Positions 46,541 to 55,104 of a stretch of DNA of 64,000 bases are shown piece by piece. The first letter of the stretch is position 1, and each line of letters starts with the position of its first letter. The notes below the pieces were generated by a model that saw nothing but the letters and a program-made list of their open reading frames with translations, did not search any database and had not been told where the DNA came from. The DNA is from Bradyrhizobium sp. Its GTDB lineage: Bacteria > Pseudomonadota > Alphaproteobacteria > Rhizobiales > Xanthobacteraceae. A program made the translations under genes and the position numbers. The stretch covers positions 57,394 to 121,393 of the forward strand of contig NZ_JAURXB010000065.1 in NCBI RefSeq assembly GCF_030654605.1, in the 5' to 3' direction.

Positions 46541-47277
46541 TGCCCCGCTACAAACTCCTCATCGAATATGACGGCGCGCCGTTCTGCGGCTGGCAGCTGC
46601 AGGACAATGGCGCCACGGTGCAGGGCGCCCTGGAAGACGCGGTCAAGGCAATCTGCGGCGAGCGGGTGCGCGTGCACGGCGCCGGCCGCACCGATGCCGG
46701 GGTGCACGCGCTGGGACAGGTCGCGCATTGCGACATTGCCAAACATTTCGTGCCGGGCCGCTTTCGCGACGGCCTCAACGCGCATTTGCGGCCGCATCCG
46801 ATCGGCGTGCTCAGTGCAGAGATCGTCCCCGACAGTTTCGAGGCGCGGTTCTCGGCCAGGAAGCGTCATTATATTTATCGCATCTCCAATCGCCGGGCCA
46901 ACCTTGCGCTCGACATCGGCAAGGTCTGGCGGCTGCCGCGGCCGCTCGACAGCGACGCCATGCATGAGGCGGCGCAGCGGCTGGTCGGCAAGTTCGACTT
47001 CACCACCTTCCGCGATACCGAATGCCAGGCCAAATCGCCGGAGAAGACGCTCGACCAGCTCGACGTGGTGAGAGACGGCGACGCCGTCAACATCATCACC
47101 TCGGCGCGCTCGTTCCTGCACAGCCAGGTGCGCTCGATGGTGGGCTCGCTGGTCTGGGTCGGCGAGGGCCGCTGGAGCGCCGACGATCTGCAGAAGGCGC
47201 TCGACGCGAGAAGCCGCACCGCCTGCGGCCCGGTCGCGCCGCCGGACGGGCTGTATCTGGTGCGGGTGGATTATTAG
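46540..47277 (+). CDS. truA: tRNA pseudouridine(38-40) synthase TruA
   Basis: The 245-residue protein has the catalytic [15 protein letters not shown] with the nucleophilic Asp. It starts [19 protein letters not shown] and ends in the [20 protein letters not shown] region. It modifies uridines 38-40 in the tRNA anticodon stem. The start at 46540 overlaps the fmt stop; a GTG one codon earlier is possible. Confidence 0.97.
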   Translation: MPRYKLLIEYDGAPFCGWQLQDNGATVQGALEDAVKAICGERVRVHGAGRTDAGVHALGQVAHCDIAKHFVPGRFRDGLNAHLRPHPIGVLSAEIVPDSFEARFSARKRHYIYRISNRRANLALDIGKVWRLPRPLDSDAMHEAAQRLVGKFDFTTFRDTECQAKSPEKTLDQLDVVRDGDAVNIITSARSFLHSQVRSMVGSLVWVGEGRWSADDLQKALDARSRTACGPVAPPDGLYLVRVDY

Positions 47278-47283
47278 CTTTCT

Positions 47284-47412
47284 TTACCTCTCCCGCTTGC
47301 GGGGGAGGTCGCGCGCGAAGCGCGCGGGTGGGGGAATTCTATCCGCTGGCGCCGGTGCTGTTGAAGCACCCCCACCCCGGCCCTCCCCCGCAAGCGGGAG
47401 AGGGGGAAGAAA
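47284..47412. repeat. Long G/C-rich palindromic repeat, family D (copy 5)
   Basis: TACCTCTCCCGCTTGCGGGGGAGG and CCTCCCCCGCAAGCGGGAGAGG are complementary, and GTGGGGG faces CCCCCAC inside. It lies between convergent truA and dapE and may terminate both. Confidence 0.9.
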
Positions 47413-47417
47413 ACAGA

Positions 47418-48581
47418 TCACCCAAAATACCTATCCAGCACGCCGCGATAGACCTTCGTCAATTTTTCAAGATCGGCAACCGGCGTCCGCTCGTCGATCT
47501 GGTGCATGGTCTGGCCGACCAGGCCGAACTCGATCACCGGGCAGTAGCTCGAAATGAAGCGCGCGTCCGAAGTGCCGCCGGAGGTCGACAGTTCCGGCTT
47601 GCGGCCGGTGACTTCCTCGATCGCGGCGACCGCGAGATCCGTGAAGGGACCGGGCTTTGTCACGAACACGTTGGAATTCGACGGCTCCCAAACGATCCGG
47701 GCCTTGATCCGGTTGCCGCACGCCTTGGTCATGCGCGCTTCCACCAACTCGCGCAGCGTCTCCTGGGTGTGGAGATCGTTGAAGCGGATGTTGAATTTCG
47801 CGCGAGCCTGGCCGGGGATCACGTTGCCGGCCTTGTTGCCGACGTCGACCGAGGTGAATTCGAGGTTGGAGGCCTGGAACTGGGCGCTGCCGTGATCGAG
47901 CGGCTCGTCGCTGAGCGCCACGATCAACCTTGAAATATCCGGCACCGGATTCGCCGCGCGGTGCGGATAGGCGACGTGGCCCTGGATGCCGTCGACATAC
48001 AGCATGCCATGCAGCGAGCCGCGCCGGCCGACCTTGATGCAGTCGCCCATCACTTCCTGGTTGCTGGGTTCGCCGAGCACGCAGTGGTCGAATTTCTCAC
48101 CGCGGGCCGCCGCCCATTGCAGCAGTTTGATGGTGCCGTTGACGGAGATGTCCTCCTCGTCGCCGGTGATCAGGAACGAGATCGAACCCTTCGGCTTTCC
48201 ATCATGGGCTGCGAGATACTCCAGCACCGCGGCCACGCTGCAGGCGATGCCGCCCTTCATGTCGACGGCGCCGCGCCCGTACAGAAAGCCGTCCTTGACG
48301 TCGCCGGAGAACGCGCCATGGGTCCAGGCGCTCTCGTCGCCCGGCGGCACCACGTCGGTATGTCCGGCAAAGGTGATGTGCGGCGCCGAAGCCCCGATGC
48401 GGGCATAGAGATTGTCGATATCGGCGGTGCCGGGCTCGCCGAAGGTGACCCGGTGCACCTCGAAGCCGGCGGCCTGCAGGATGTTTTCGAGAACGCCGAG
48501 CGCGCCGGCATCAGCCGGTGTTACCGAGGGGCAGCGCAGCAGGTCGCGGGCGATGGAGAGAGCGGAGAGGGCATCATTCAT
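47418..48581 (-). CDS. dapE: Succinyl-diaminopimelate desuccinylase
   Basis: The 387-residue M20-family zinc peptidase has [12 protein letters not shown] (first metal His), [12 protein letters not shown] and the catalytic/metal Glu pair in [15 protein letters not shown]-terminal landmarks are [25 protein letters not shown] and MHQIDER. It releases succinate from N-succinyl-LL-diaminopimelate in lysine and cell-wall synthesis. Its ATG overlaps the stop of the DUF805 gene upstream. Confidence 0.96.
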   Translation of the reverse strand: MNDALSALSIARDLLRCPSVTPADAGALGVLENILQAAGFEVHRVTFGEPGTADIDNLYARIGASAPHITFAGHTDVVPPGDESAWTHGAFSGDVKDGFLYGRGAVDMKGGIACSVAAVLEYLAAHDGKPKGSISFLITGDEEDISVNGTIKLLQWAAARGEKFDHCVLGEPSNQEVMGDCIKVGRRGSLHGMLYVDGIQGHVAYPHRAANPVPDISRLIVALSDEPLDHGSAQFQASNLEFTSVDVGNKAGNVIPGQARAKFNIRFNDLHTQETLRELVEARMTKACGNRIKARIVWEPSNSNVFVTKPGPFTDLAVAAIEEVTGRKPELSTSGGTSDARFISSYCPVIEFGLVGQTMHQIDERTPVADLEKLTKVYRGVLDRYFG

Positions 48582-49192
48582 GCACTCCGCTTAACATACC
48601 AAACCGGAGGTGGACCAGCCTTGTGCGGCACCATTTCGATTTCGCTCCGCTGCTGCCAGCCCGGCATTGCATCGATCGGCGCCAGCGGGTCGGGTCCGAA
48701 CCGGTTGGTCTTGCGCGACCCCTTCAGGCAATACATCTCGACGAAGCCCCAGAGGTAGAGCACGAAGGTGGCAAGACCCAGCGCCATCGCCGCATGGGAA
48801 TACTCGAACCGATCGGCGAGTTCGTTGAAAATGCCGGGCATTGCGAAGAACGGGACCATCCACCAGCCGCTCCTGTCGCGGTCATGCAGTCGCTTGATGG
48901 ACGTCGCAAGGTAGACCCACAGAACCAGCGGTGTGCCGACCACCTTGATGAGCAGCAATGGCTGACCGGCAGTTCGCAACGACTGATATGAGTCGGGATT
49001 AAGCAGTTTGAAGAGATCCGAGGTGCTGAAACTGAGTGAACCTGTCGGTGCGGGGTTGCCGAACAGGCTCCCGAGCACGATGGCCAGCAGGCCCAGGAAG
49101 ATCATCCAGGACAGGATGACCGGCACCGCGAGCCAGAGTTTGGCGCGATTGATGCGGCCGTCGAAGCTGAACAGAAACCAGTTCCAGTCCAT
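48578..49192 (-). CDS. DUF805-family membrane protein (first of two)
   Basis: The protein of about 204 residues starts [20 protein letters not shown], the standard DUF805 opening. It has four or so hydrophobic segments with the family motif [17 protein letters not shown] between them, and a cytosolic tail. No function is established for the family. ATG 49192 gives the family start; the frame extends to 49231. It overlaps dapE by ATGA, so the two are co-translated. Confidence 0.88.
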   Translation of the reverse strand: MDWNWFLFSFDGRINRAKLWLAVPVILSWMIFLGLLAIVLGSLFGNPAPTGSLSFSTSDLFKLLNPDSYQSLRTAGQPLLLIKVVGTPLVLWVYLATSIKRLHDRDRSGWWMVPFFAMPGIFNELADRFEYSHAAMALGLATFVLYLWGFVEMYCLKGSRKTNRFGPDPLAPIDAMPGWQQRSEIEMVPHKAGPPPVWYVKRSA

Positions 49193-49264
49193 CGGGAAAC
49201 CTCCGGCGCGGGAGATCCCGCGGTTCGGCATATTGGTCGCACACCGCCCGATTTCGGTTCGAAC

Positions 49265-49807
49265 CTAGGATCGCCGCCCATGTGCTGCGAGCGGCAAGCC
49301 GGCGTTGCGCACCAGAAAGGCCGGGACGTTGTCCTGAATTGGTCGCGAGGGCGCCGGAGCGCCGGTCGTGACCTGTGAAAGCGGATCGGGCCCGAACCGG
49401 TTGCGTCCATCTGACCCCATCAGGAAAAACAACTCGATGACGACCCAGGTTTGCAGAACGGGCAGGGCAACCGCCAGCATCACGAGCAGCAATTCCTTGC
49501 CGATCGAGATATCGACGCCGAAATAGAGGCCGATAAAGAGGCTGTAATACGCATAGGAAAGCAGGTTCACGAAAAGGACGGCAACCGCCCACCAGCCGCT
49601 CCGGTTGCGGTCATGAAGCCGCTTCGCCGTCGTGGCGGTGTTGAGCCAGAACATCGTGAGTGCGACGACCCAGTGCAGCGCCTCCGATTGCGGCGAGAGC
49701 TTGAGCCACAATACGAGCCAGGCGGTGAGGAGCGCCAACTGCACCACGAGATATCTGGCGCGGTTGAGGCGGCCCCTGAAGCTCAGGAGTAACCAGGCGT
49801 AGTCCAT
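49265..49807 (-). CDS. DUF805-family membrane protein (second of two)
   Basis: The 180-residue protein starts MDYAWLLLSFRGRLNRARYL. It has three or four hydrophobic segments, NTATTAKRLHDRNRSGWW and a C-terminal [13 protein letters not shown] that also occurs in its neighbour ([13 protein letters not shown]), so the pair arose by duplication. It lies between dapD and the other DUF805 gene, all in the same direction. Confidence 0.87.
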   Translation of the reverse strand: MDYAWLLLSFRGRLNRARYLVVQLALLTAWLVLWLKLSPQSEALHWVVALTMFWLNTATTAKRLHDRNRSGWWAVAVLFVNLLSYAYYSLFIGLYFGVDISIGKELLLVMLAVALPVLQTWVVIELFFLMGSDGRNRFGPDPLSQVTTGAPAPSRPIQDNVPAFLVRNAGLPLAAHGRRS

Positions 49808-49880
49808 CGCGACCTCCGGACCGCCGGCAATGGCCGGCGGTTCCGGAAGATTGGTCGTGCGACGCCGAATTCGGTTCGAA

Positions 49881-50726
49881 TTAATCCCGCAGCAGCTCGT
49901 TGATGCTGGTCTTGGCGCGGGTGCGCTCGTCGACCCGCTTGACGATCACCGCGCAGGCGGTGGACGGGCCGGGCTGGCCGTTCTTCAGGGGGCGAGCCGG
50001 CAGATTGCCGGGCACCACGACGGCATATTCCGGCACTTCGCCGATGAAGGTTTCGCCGGTGTCACGATCGACGATCTTGGTGGAGGCGCCGAGGAACACG
50101 CCCATCGACAGCACCGCGCCCTTGCGCACGATCACGCCTTCGGCGACTTCCGAGCGCGCGCCGATGAAGCAATCGTCCTCGATGATGACGGGTTCGGCCT
50201 GCAGCGGCTCCAGCACGCCGCCGATGCCGACGCCGCCGGAAATGTGCACGCGCTTGCCGATCTGGGCGCAGGAGCCGACCGTCGACCAGGTGTCGATCAT
50301 GGTGGATTCATCGACATAGGCGCCGAGATTGACGAAGGAGGGCATCAGCACCACGTTCCTGGCGATGAAGGCCGAGCGGCGGACGATGGCGCCCGGCACC
50401 GCGCGAAAGCCGGCGTCGCGAAACCGGTTCTCGCCCCAGCCGTCGAACTTCGAGGGCACCTTGTCCCACCACGAGGCCTGGCCGGGGCCGCCTGATATCG
50501 CGCTCATGTCGTTGAGCCGGAACGACAGCAGCACCGCCTTCTTCAGCCATTGATTGACCTTCCACTTGCCGCTGACGTCGCGCTCGGCAACCCGGGCCTC
50601 GCCCTTGTCGAGTAGTTCGAGCGCCGAATCGACGGCGTCGCGGACTTCGCCCCTGGTCGCGGTCGAGACGCTGTCGCGGGCATCGAACGCGGTGTTGACG
50701 GATGATTCGAGGGAGGCGAGAGACAT
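49881..50726 (-). CDS. dapD: 2,3,4,5-tetrahydropyridine-2,6-dicarboxylate N-succinyltransferase
   Basis: The 281-residue protein has the N-terminal helical region and a left-handed beta-helix of hexapeptide repeats (about 105-240: [29 protein letters not shown], then [19 protein letters not shown]). It succinylates tetrahydrodipicolinate; DapE acts two steps later in the same pathway. It is the first gene of a dapD-DUF805-DUF805-dapE run. Confidence 0.96.
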   Translation of the reverse strand: MSLASLESSVNTAFDARDSVSTATRGEVRDAVDSALELLDKGEARVAERDVSGKWKVNQWLKKAVLLSFRLNDMSAISGGPGQASWWDKVPSKFDGWGENRFRDAGFRAVPGAIVRRSAFIARNVVLMPSFVNLGAYVDESTMIDTWSTVGSCAQIGKRVHISGGVGIGGVLEPLQAEPVIIEDDCFIGARSEVAEGVIVRKGAVLSMGVFLGASTKIVDRDTGETFIGEVPEYAVVVPGNLPARPLKNGQPGPSTACAVIVKRVDERTRAKTSINELLRD

Positions 50727-50818
50727 CGAGATTTCCTCAGGGCGCGCGGGATTGTCGGGGCGGCAATTGGGAGGCTTTTGTCGGGATTTGGCAGGGGAGA
50801 GTCAAGACTCTCCCAACC

Positions 50819-50943
50819 GTCGTCCCGGCCTCCGCGCCGGGACCCACACCGCGTGATCTTTCGGCACACGGAAGCTGTTTGACGATCTTTCGCAATCCCA
50901 TTGGCCGGTGGCTATGGGTCCCGGCTCGGGGACCGGGACGACG
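50819..50943. repeat. Dispersed palindromic repeat, family C (copy 2)
   Basis: CGTCGTCCCGGCCTCCGCGCCGGGACCCACACCGCGTGATCTTTC is followed by GGCTATGGGTCCCGGCTCGGGGACCGGGACGACG. Its core ACCGCGTGATCT is also in the copy at 7033 (ACCGCGTGATCTATCG). Confidence 0.88.
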
Positions 50944-50964
50944 TGTTGTTGGAGCTGTTCCTTA

Positions 50965-51657
50965 CTACGTCGACAACACCTTCTGCAAAAACCCCGTCAG
51001 GTCATCCGTGACATGATCGACATGGGCGGCATCGCGGCCTTCCAGTTCCCAGTCCTCGCGGACCACTTCCTGTGAGCCGTCGGGCACCACCAGCACGGTG
51101 GTCATGCCGAGCTGGTGCGGTACCACGAGGTTGCGCGCCAGATCCTCGAACATCGCCGAGGTGGCGGGAGTCACGCCGTGATCCCTGAGGAATTTCTGAT
51201 AGGTTTGCGGCGCCGGCTTCGGCTCCAGGTCCGCGGCGATAATGTCGAACACCGCCTCGAAGTGGTCGCCGATGCCGAGCCGCGCCAGCACCGCGCTCGC
51301 GTGGTCGGTGGAGCCGTTGGTCAGGATCAGCTTGCGTCCGGGAAGTCTGGCGATCGCAGCGCCCATCGCCGGGTTCGGCTCCAGCGGCGAATGATCGATC
51401 CTGTGCACATAGGCGAGATAGTCGTCGGCGCGCACGCCGTGCTCGGTCATCATGCCTCGCATGGTGGTGCCGTAGCGGCGATAATAGTCCTTCTGGATCA
51501 CTCGCGCCTCATCCCGCGTGATCTTCAGCCAGGCGCTGACGAACTCGCCGATACGGGTATCGACCTGCTGCCACAGATTGACGTGATGCGGATACAGCGT
51601 GTTGTCGAGATCGAACACCCAGGTGTCGATGTCGGTGAAGCGGCGGGGAGTTGTCAT
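50965..51657 (-). CDS. Pyrimidine 5'-nucleotidase-type HAD hydrolase
   Basis: The protein of about 230 residues has HAD motif I WVFDLDNTLYPHH, motif II LILTNGSTDHA, and late motifs KPAPQTYQ and MFEDLARNLVVPHQLGM. The DLDNTLYP start is typical of the pyrimidine 5'-nucleotidase (Sdt1-like) group, which dephosphorylates UMP/CMP or related compounds. ATG 51657 is chosen; the longer frame is read through the neighbouring family C repeat (GPRVRGDDG). Confidence 0.9.
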   Translation of the reverse strand: MTTPRRFTDIDTWVFDLDNTLYPHHVNLWQQVDTRIGEFVSAWLKITRDEARVIQKDYYRRYGTTMRGMMTEHGVRADDYLAYVHRIDHSPLEPNPAMGAAIARLPGRKLILTNGSTDHASAVLARLGIGDHFEAVFDIIAADLEPKPAPQTYQKFLRDHGVTPATSAMFEDLARNLVVPHQLGMTTVLVVPDGSQEVVREDWELEGRDAAHVDHVTDDLTGFLQKVLST

Positions 51658-51667
51658 CTCTCTCATC

Positions 51668-51812
51668 CCGTCGTCCCCGCGAACGCGGGGACCCATACGC
51701 CGCGGCGGCTGTCGTGATCACGGTGCGAGTTGAACGCGATTGTTGCGGGCATTTGCGATTCCAATTGGGGCCGGTGGTTATGGGTCCCTGCGTTCGCAGG
51801 GACGACGGAAGA
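51668..51812. repeat. Dispersed palindromic repeat, family C (copy 3)
   Basis: CCGTCGTCCCCGCGAACGCGGGGACCCATACGCCGCGG starts it and GGTTATGGGTCCCTGCGTTCGCAGGGACGACGG ends it, the same frame as the copy at 7033. Confidence 0.88.
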
Positions 51813-52814
51813 TCACGGCAATGCAAACCGCAGCGTCTTGCCGCCGCTGCTCATGTCGACGGCGGCAAAGCCGGTCACGGTGAGGCCGCGGTTGCCGCAG
51901 TCGTGCTGGTCGTTGACCTCGAATTTGCTCTCGCGGGTACAGAGCTGGGTGGCGCCGCCCCAGTTCAGCGGCCGGTCCCTGAACTTGAGCGCGCGGTTTT
52001 CGCCGTCGACCGCCTCGGCGAAACTGAAAATCTGCTTCGGCTGGCCTGACACGTCGGGATGCAGGCATTTGCCGGGATCGATGCGGTACCAGCCGCGGCT
52101 GATCACGGTCTTGCCGTCGTCGGTGGCTATCGCGGCCATGATCTTGTGCGGCGTGTCGTTGCACCAGGTCAGCCCGGTGGTGGACGGCGATTGCACCGCG
52201 TCGATCATGGTGGAAAAGAATTTCGGCGACTGCACCAGGTCGGCGGTCAGCCCGCGGCTTTTCAGGAATGCCGCCAGTGCGGCCTGCGTCTTCGGGCCGT
52301 CGAGGCCGTCGATCGGCGCCGCATCATAGCCCGCGATCACCAGCAGCCGCTGAATGGCGGCCAGCCGCGCCTGCTCGTCGTCATATTCGCTGCCTTCCGC
52401 CAGATACGCCACCAGATGGCCGTCGTCGGTCTTCGTCGGATTGATCTGGGTGAACGGCGCCGGGGTCTGTCCGGCACGGCACTGGCGGGCCGCGGCAATG
52501 ACGAAATTGTCCGGCGCTATGCAGAGCGTGTCGTTGCCGCTCTGCGGCACCGGCGACGAGCCGTAGACGCCGAGCGCGCGGGCATTGAGCAGGATGCGGT
52601 CGGCGGTCAGCGTGCCCTGCGCGACGACGCGGCACGCCGCCGGATCGATCCGGAACCAGCCGCGCGTCGCGGTGGCGGCCTTGTCGTCGATGCCGATCGC
52701 GACCTCGACCACATAGCTCATGCGGTTGCAGAGTTTCAGGTCGGCATAGGCCGGCACGGCCGAGAAGAGGTAGGAGATCGCGGCCGCGGGCAATGAGATC
52801 AGCACATTTCGCAA
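51813..52814 (-). CDS. Secreted protein with two DUF1036 domains around a peptidoglycan-binding-like segment
   Basis: The mature protein has a DUF1036 domain (LKLCNRMSYVVEVAIGI, TRGWFRIDPAACR, then LCIAP), a PG-binding-like helical stretch (IQRLLVIAGYDAAPIDGLDGPKTQAALAAFLKSRG) and a second DUF1036 (LTWCNDTPHKIMAAIA, SRGWYRIDPGKCL). A signal peptide (SLPAAAISYLFSAVPAYA) precedes. The frame extends to 52967, but that part is translated family B repeat (AGFIPAIHVLLSGRR). I therefore favour TTG 52814 or GTG 52805; neither has a strong Shine-Dalgarno. Its function is unknown. Confidence 0.72.
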   Translation of the reverse strand: MRNVLISLPAAAISYLFSAVPAYADLKLCNRMSYVVEVAIGIDDKAATATRGWFRIDPAACRVVAQGTLTADRILLNARALGVYGSSPVPQSGNDTLCIAPDNFVIAAARQCRAGQTPAPFTQINPTKTDDGHLVAYLAEGSEYDDEQARLAAIQRLLVIAGYDAAPIDGLDGPKTQAALAAFLKSRGLTADLVQSPKFFSTMIDAVQSPSTTGLTWCNDTPHKIMAAIATDDGKTVISRGWYRIDPGKCLHPDVSGQPKQIFSFAEAVDGENRALKFRDRPLNWGGATQLCTRESKFEVNDQHDCGNRGLTVTGFAAVDMSSGGKTLRFALP

Positions 52815-52847
52815 GGCCGAGGAAGAAACCGGCGTAGCATCAAGTCC

Positions 52848-52936
52848 GTCATGCCCGGGCTTGACCCGGGCATCCACGTCTTCCCTGCGACCAGAAAGCA
52901 AGACGTGGATGGCCGGAATAAATCCGGCCATGACGG
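52848..52936. repeat. Dispersed palindromic repeat, family B (copy 3)
   Basis: CGTCATGCCCGGGCTTGACCCGGGCATCCACGTCTT faces AAGACGTGGATGGCCGGAATAAATCCGGCCATGACG. It sits between argB and the DUF1036 gene and intrudes into the latter's open frame. Confidence 0.92.
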
Positions 52937-52963
52937 CTCTCACTTTCCTGGCCGCGTGGGTCA

Positions 52964-53860
52964 TCACTTGTGGATCAGCGTGCCGGTGCCCTGGTTGGTG
53001 AACAGTTCGAGCAGCACGGCGTGCGGGGTCTTGCCGTCGATGATGACGACACCCTCGACGCCCTGCTCGAGCGAGTAGATGCAGGTTTCGACCTTCGGGA
53101 TCATGCCGCCGGAAATGGTGCCGTCGGCGATCAGTTTTCGCGCGTCCTTCACCGACAGTTCCGGAATCAGCTTCTTCGACTTGTCGAGCACGCCGGGAAC
53201 GTCGGTCAGGAGCAGCAGCCGTTTCGCTTTCAGCGCGCCGGCGACCGCGCCGGCAAACGTGTCGGCGTTGACGTTGAAGGTCTGCCCCGAGGCCGATGTC
53301 GCCAGCGGCGCCAGCACCGGGATCAGTTCATGGCCGATCAGCTGGTTCAGCAGCGTCAGGTCGACCTTTTCGGGCTCGCCGACGAAGCCGAGATCGACCA
53401 CCCGTTCGATATGCGAATCCGGATCCACCATGGTGCGCGTCGCCTTCGAGGCGATCACCATGTTGCCGTCCTTGCCGCAGAGGCCGACCGCCTTGCCGCC
53501 GGCCTCGTTGATGTAGCCGACCAGCTGCTTGTTGATCGAACCGGCCAGCACCATCTCGACGATCTCGATGGTGGCGGCATCGGTGATGCGCAAGCCGGCG
53601 GCGAATTCGGACTGGATGCCGAGCCGCTTCAGCATGGTGGCGATCTGCGGCCCGCCGCCATGCACCACCACCGGATTGATGGCGGTCTGTTCCAGAAGAA
53701 CGATGTCGCGGGCGAAGGCCTTGGCGGTTTCCTCGGCGCCCATGGCATGGCCGCCATATTTGATGACGATGGTTTCCTCGTCATACTGCTGCATGTGCGG
53801 CAGCGCCTCGGACAGGATGCGGGCCTGATCGAGCGGACTGATATGCGGCGCGTCGGTCAT
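52964..53860 (-). CDS. argB: Acetylglutamate kinase
   Basis: The 298-residue amino-acid kinase has [12 protein letters not shown], the substrate loop [32 protein letters not shown] and [18 protein letters not shown]. It phosphorylates N-acetylglutamate in arginine synthesis. It lies downstream of engB and the DUF423 gene in the same direction. Confidence 0.97.
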   Translation of the reverse strand: MTDAPHISPLDQARILSEALPHMQQYDEETIVIKYGGHAMGAEETAKAFARDIVLLEQTAINPVVVHGGGPQIATMLKRLGIQSEFAAGLRITDAATIEIVEMVLAGSINKQLVGYINEAGGKAVGLCGKDGNMVIASKATRTMVDPDSHIERVVDLGFVGEPEKVDLTLLNQLIGHELIPVLAPLATSASGQTFNVNADTFAGAVAGALKAKRLLLLTDVPGVLDKSKKLIPELSVKDARKLIADGTISGGMIPKVETCIYSLEQGVEGVVIIDGKTPHAVLLELFTNQGTGTLIHK

Positions 53861-53941
53861 GAAGCAGGTCTCGTCAGATTTGGGTTGGCCGGGTTCTTAT
53901 CTGATTGGCGGGCGGGGCGCAAAGCATGGCCGTTACCCCAT

Positions 53942-54325
53942 CTACGATTTCTCGATGCGTCTCGGCCACGCCGCCGCCACCGCGAGCGCCAGCCAGCTTG
54001 CGATCAGCAGCGCGCCGCCGGTCGGTGCGGCCATCGGAAAAAGCCCGTGGCCGGCATAATGCCGCAGCGTCAGGTCGCCGGCGAACAGGGCGGTGGCGAC
54101 GAAAAAGCCCCAGCCGGCCAGCATCCCGATCCCGAGATGAATGACGCCGCGCTCCGCCAGCGCCACGGTGCCCAGCAGCGCTGCGGCGTGAAGCAGCAGC
54201 ATCGACGAGGCCGATGCCAGCCGTGCGGCGTCGGGCAGATGCGCCGAGGCCGCCGCCAGCATCACGCCGTCGGCGCCCATCACGCCGGCCAGCACGATCA
54301 GGATCCGGGGAAGGCGCGAACCCAT
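53942..54325 (-). CDS. DUF423-family membrane protein
   Basis: The 127-residue protein has four hydrophobic segments and the DUF423 pattern (ASAHLPDAARLASASSMLLLHAAALL, IHLGIGMLAGWGFFVATALFAGDL, PMAAPTGGALLIASWLALAVAA). The family is small and uncharacterised. The start lies two bases after the engB stop, so the two are translationally linked; the longer frame upstream is out of frame with engB. Confidence 0.88.
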   Translation of the reverse strand: MGSRLPRILIVLAGVMGADGVMLAAASAHLPDAARLASASSMLLLHAAALLGTVALAERGVIHLGIGMLAGWGFFVATALFAGDLTLRHYAGHGLFPMAAPTGGALLIASWLALAVAAAWPRRIEKS

Positions 54326-54327
54326 CG

Positions 54328-54978
54328 TCAGCTCCGCTCGCCGAGCAGCCGCACCATGGCGGCGCGCAATTCCGGCATTCCGGCGCCGGTGCGCGAGGAG
54401 GTCACCAGGATTTCCGGAAAGGCAGCGGGATGTTTTAGCAGCGCGTTCCTGACGTCGGCGACGCGCTGCTCGAGCTCGGCCGGTTTCACCTGATCGGCCT
54501 TGGTGAGCACGACCTGATAGCTGACCGCCGACTTGTCGAGCGTGTTCAGCACGTCGAGATCGACCTCCTTGAGGCCGTGGCGGCCGTCGATCAGCACGTA
54601 GACCCGCGCCAGGCTGGCGCGGCCCTGCAGGAATTGGTGGATCAGCTTGGTCCATGACGCGACCTTGGCCTTCGGCGCGGAGGCGTAGCCGTAGCCGGGC
54701 ATGTCGACCAGCCGGAAGCCGGCATTGTCGGGGCCTTCGAAGAAGATCAGCTCCTGGGTGCGGCCCGGCGTGTGCGAGGTCCGCGCCAGCGCGTTGCGGC
54801 CGGTCAGCGCATTGATCAGGCTGGATTTGCCGACATTGGAACGGCCGGCAAACGCGACCTCGACGCCTGCCATCGGCGGCAACGTCTCGATCGTGGGCGA
54901 GGCCCAGATGAAGGTCCATTCGCCGGCGAACAGTTTTCTGCCGAGTTCGAGCAGCTTCGCATCGGGTTCATCGGTCAT
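54328..54978 (-). CDS. engB: Ribosome-biogenesis GTPase EngB/YihA
   Basis: The 216-residue GTPase has G1 GRSNVGKSSLINAL, G2/G3 RTSHTPGRTQEL and LVDMPGYGYA, G4 VLTKADQVKP and G5 TSSRTG. EngB helps 50S assembly. It follows yidC in the rpmH-rnpA-yidC-engB-argB order typical of alphaproteobacteria; a repeat separates it from yidC. Confidence 0.96.
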   Translation of the reverse strand: MTDEPDAKLLELGRKLFAGEWTFIWASPTIETLPPMAGVEVAFAGRSNVGKSSLINALTGRNALARTSHTPGRTQELIFFEGPDNAGFRLVDMPGYGYASAPKAKVASWTKLIHQFLQGRASLARVYVLIDGRHGLKEVDLDVLNTLDKSAVSYQVVLTKADQVKPAELEQRVADVRNALLKHPAAFPEILVTSSRTGAGMPELRAAMVRLLGERS

Positions 54979-54989
54979 GCGAAGGCTTC

Positions 54990-55104
54990 CGGTTGCGGTT
55001 CCTCATGGTGAGGAGGCGCTTTTTTAGCGCCGTCTCGAACCATGAGAGCCCCGATGGCTCATCCTTCGAGACGCGCGCAAGAGCGCGCTCCTCAGGATGA
55101 GGGC
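54990..55104. repeat. Dispersed palindromic repeat, family E
   Basis: TCCTCATGGTGAGGAGGCGCTTTTTTAGCGCC forms one hairpin end. CTCATCCTTCGAGACGCGCGCAAGAGCGCGCTCCTCAGGATGAG forms the other. It lies between yidC and engB. It is seen once in this window but has the typical dispersed-repeat form. Confidence 0.75.
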
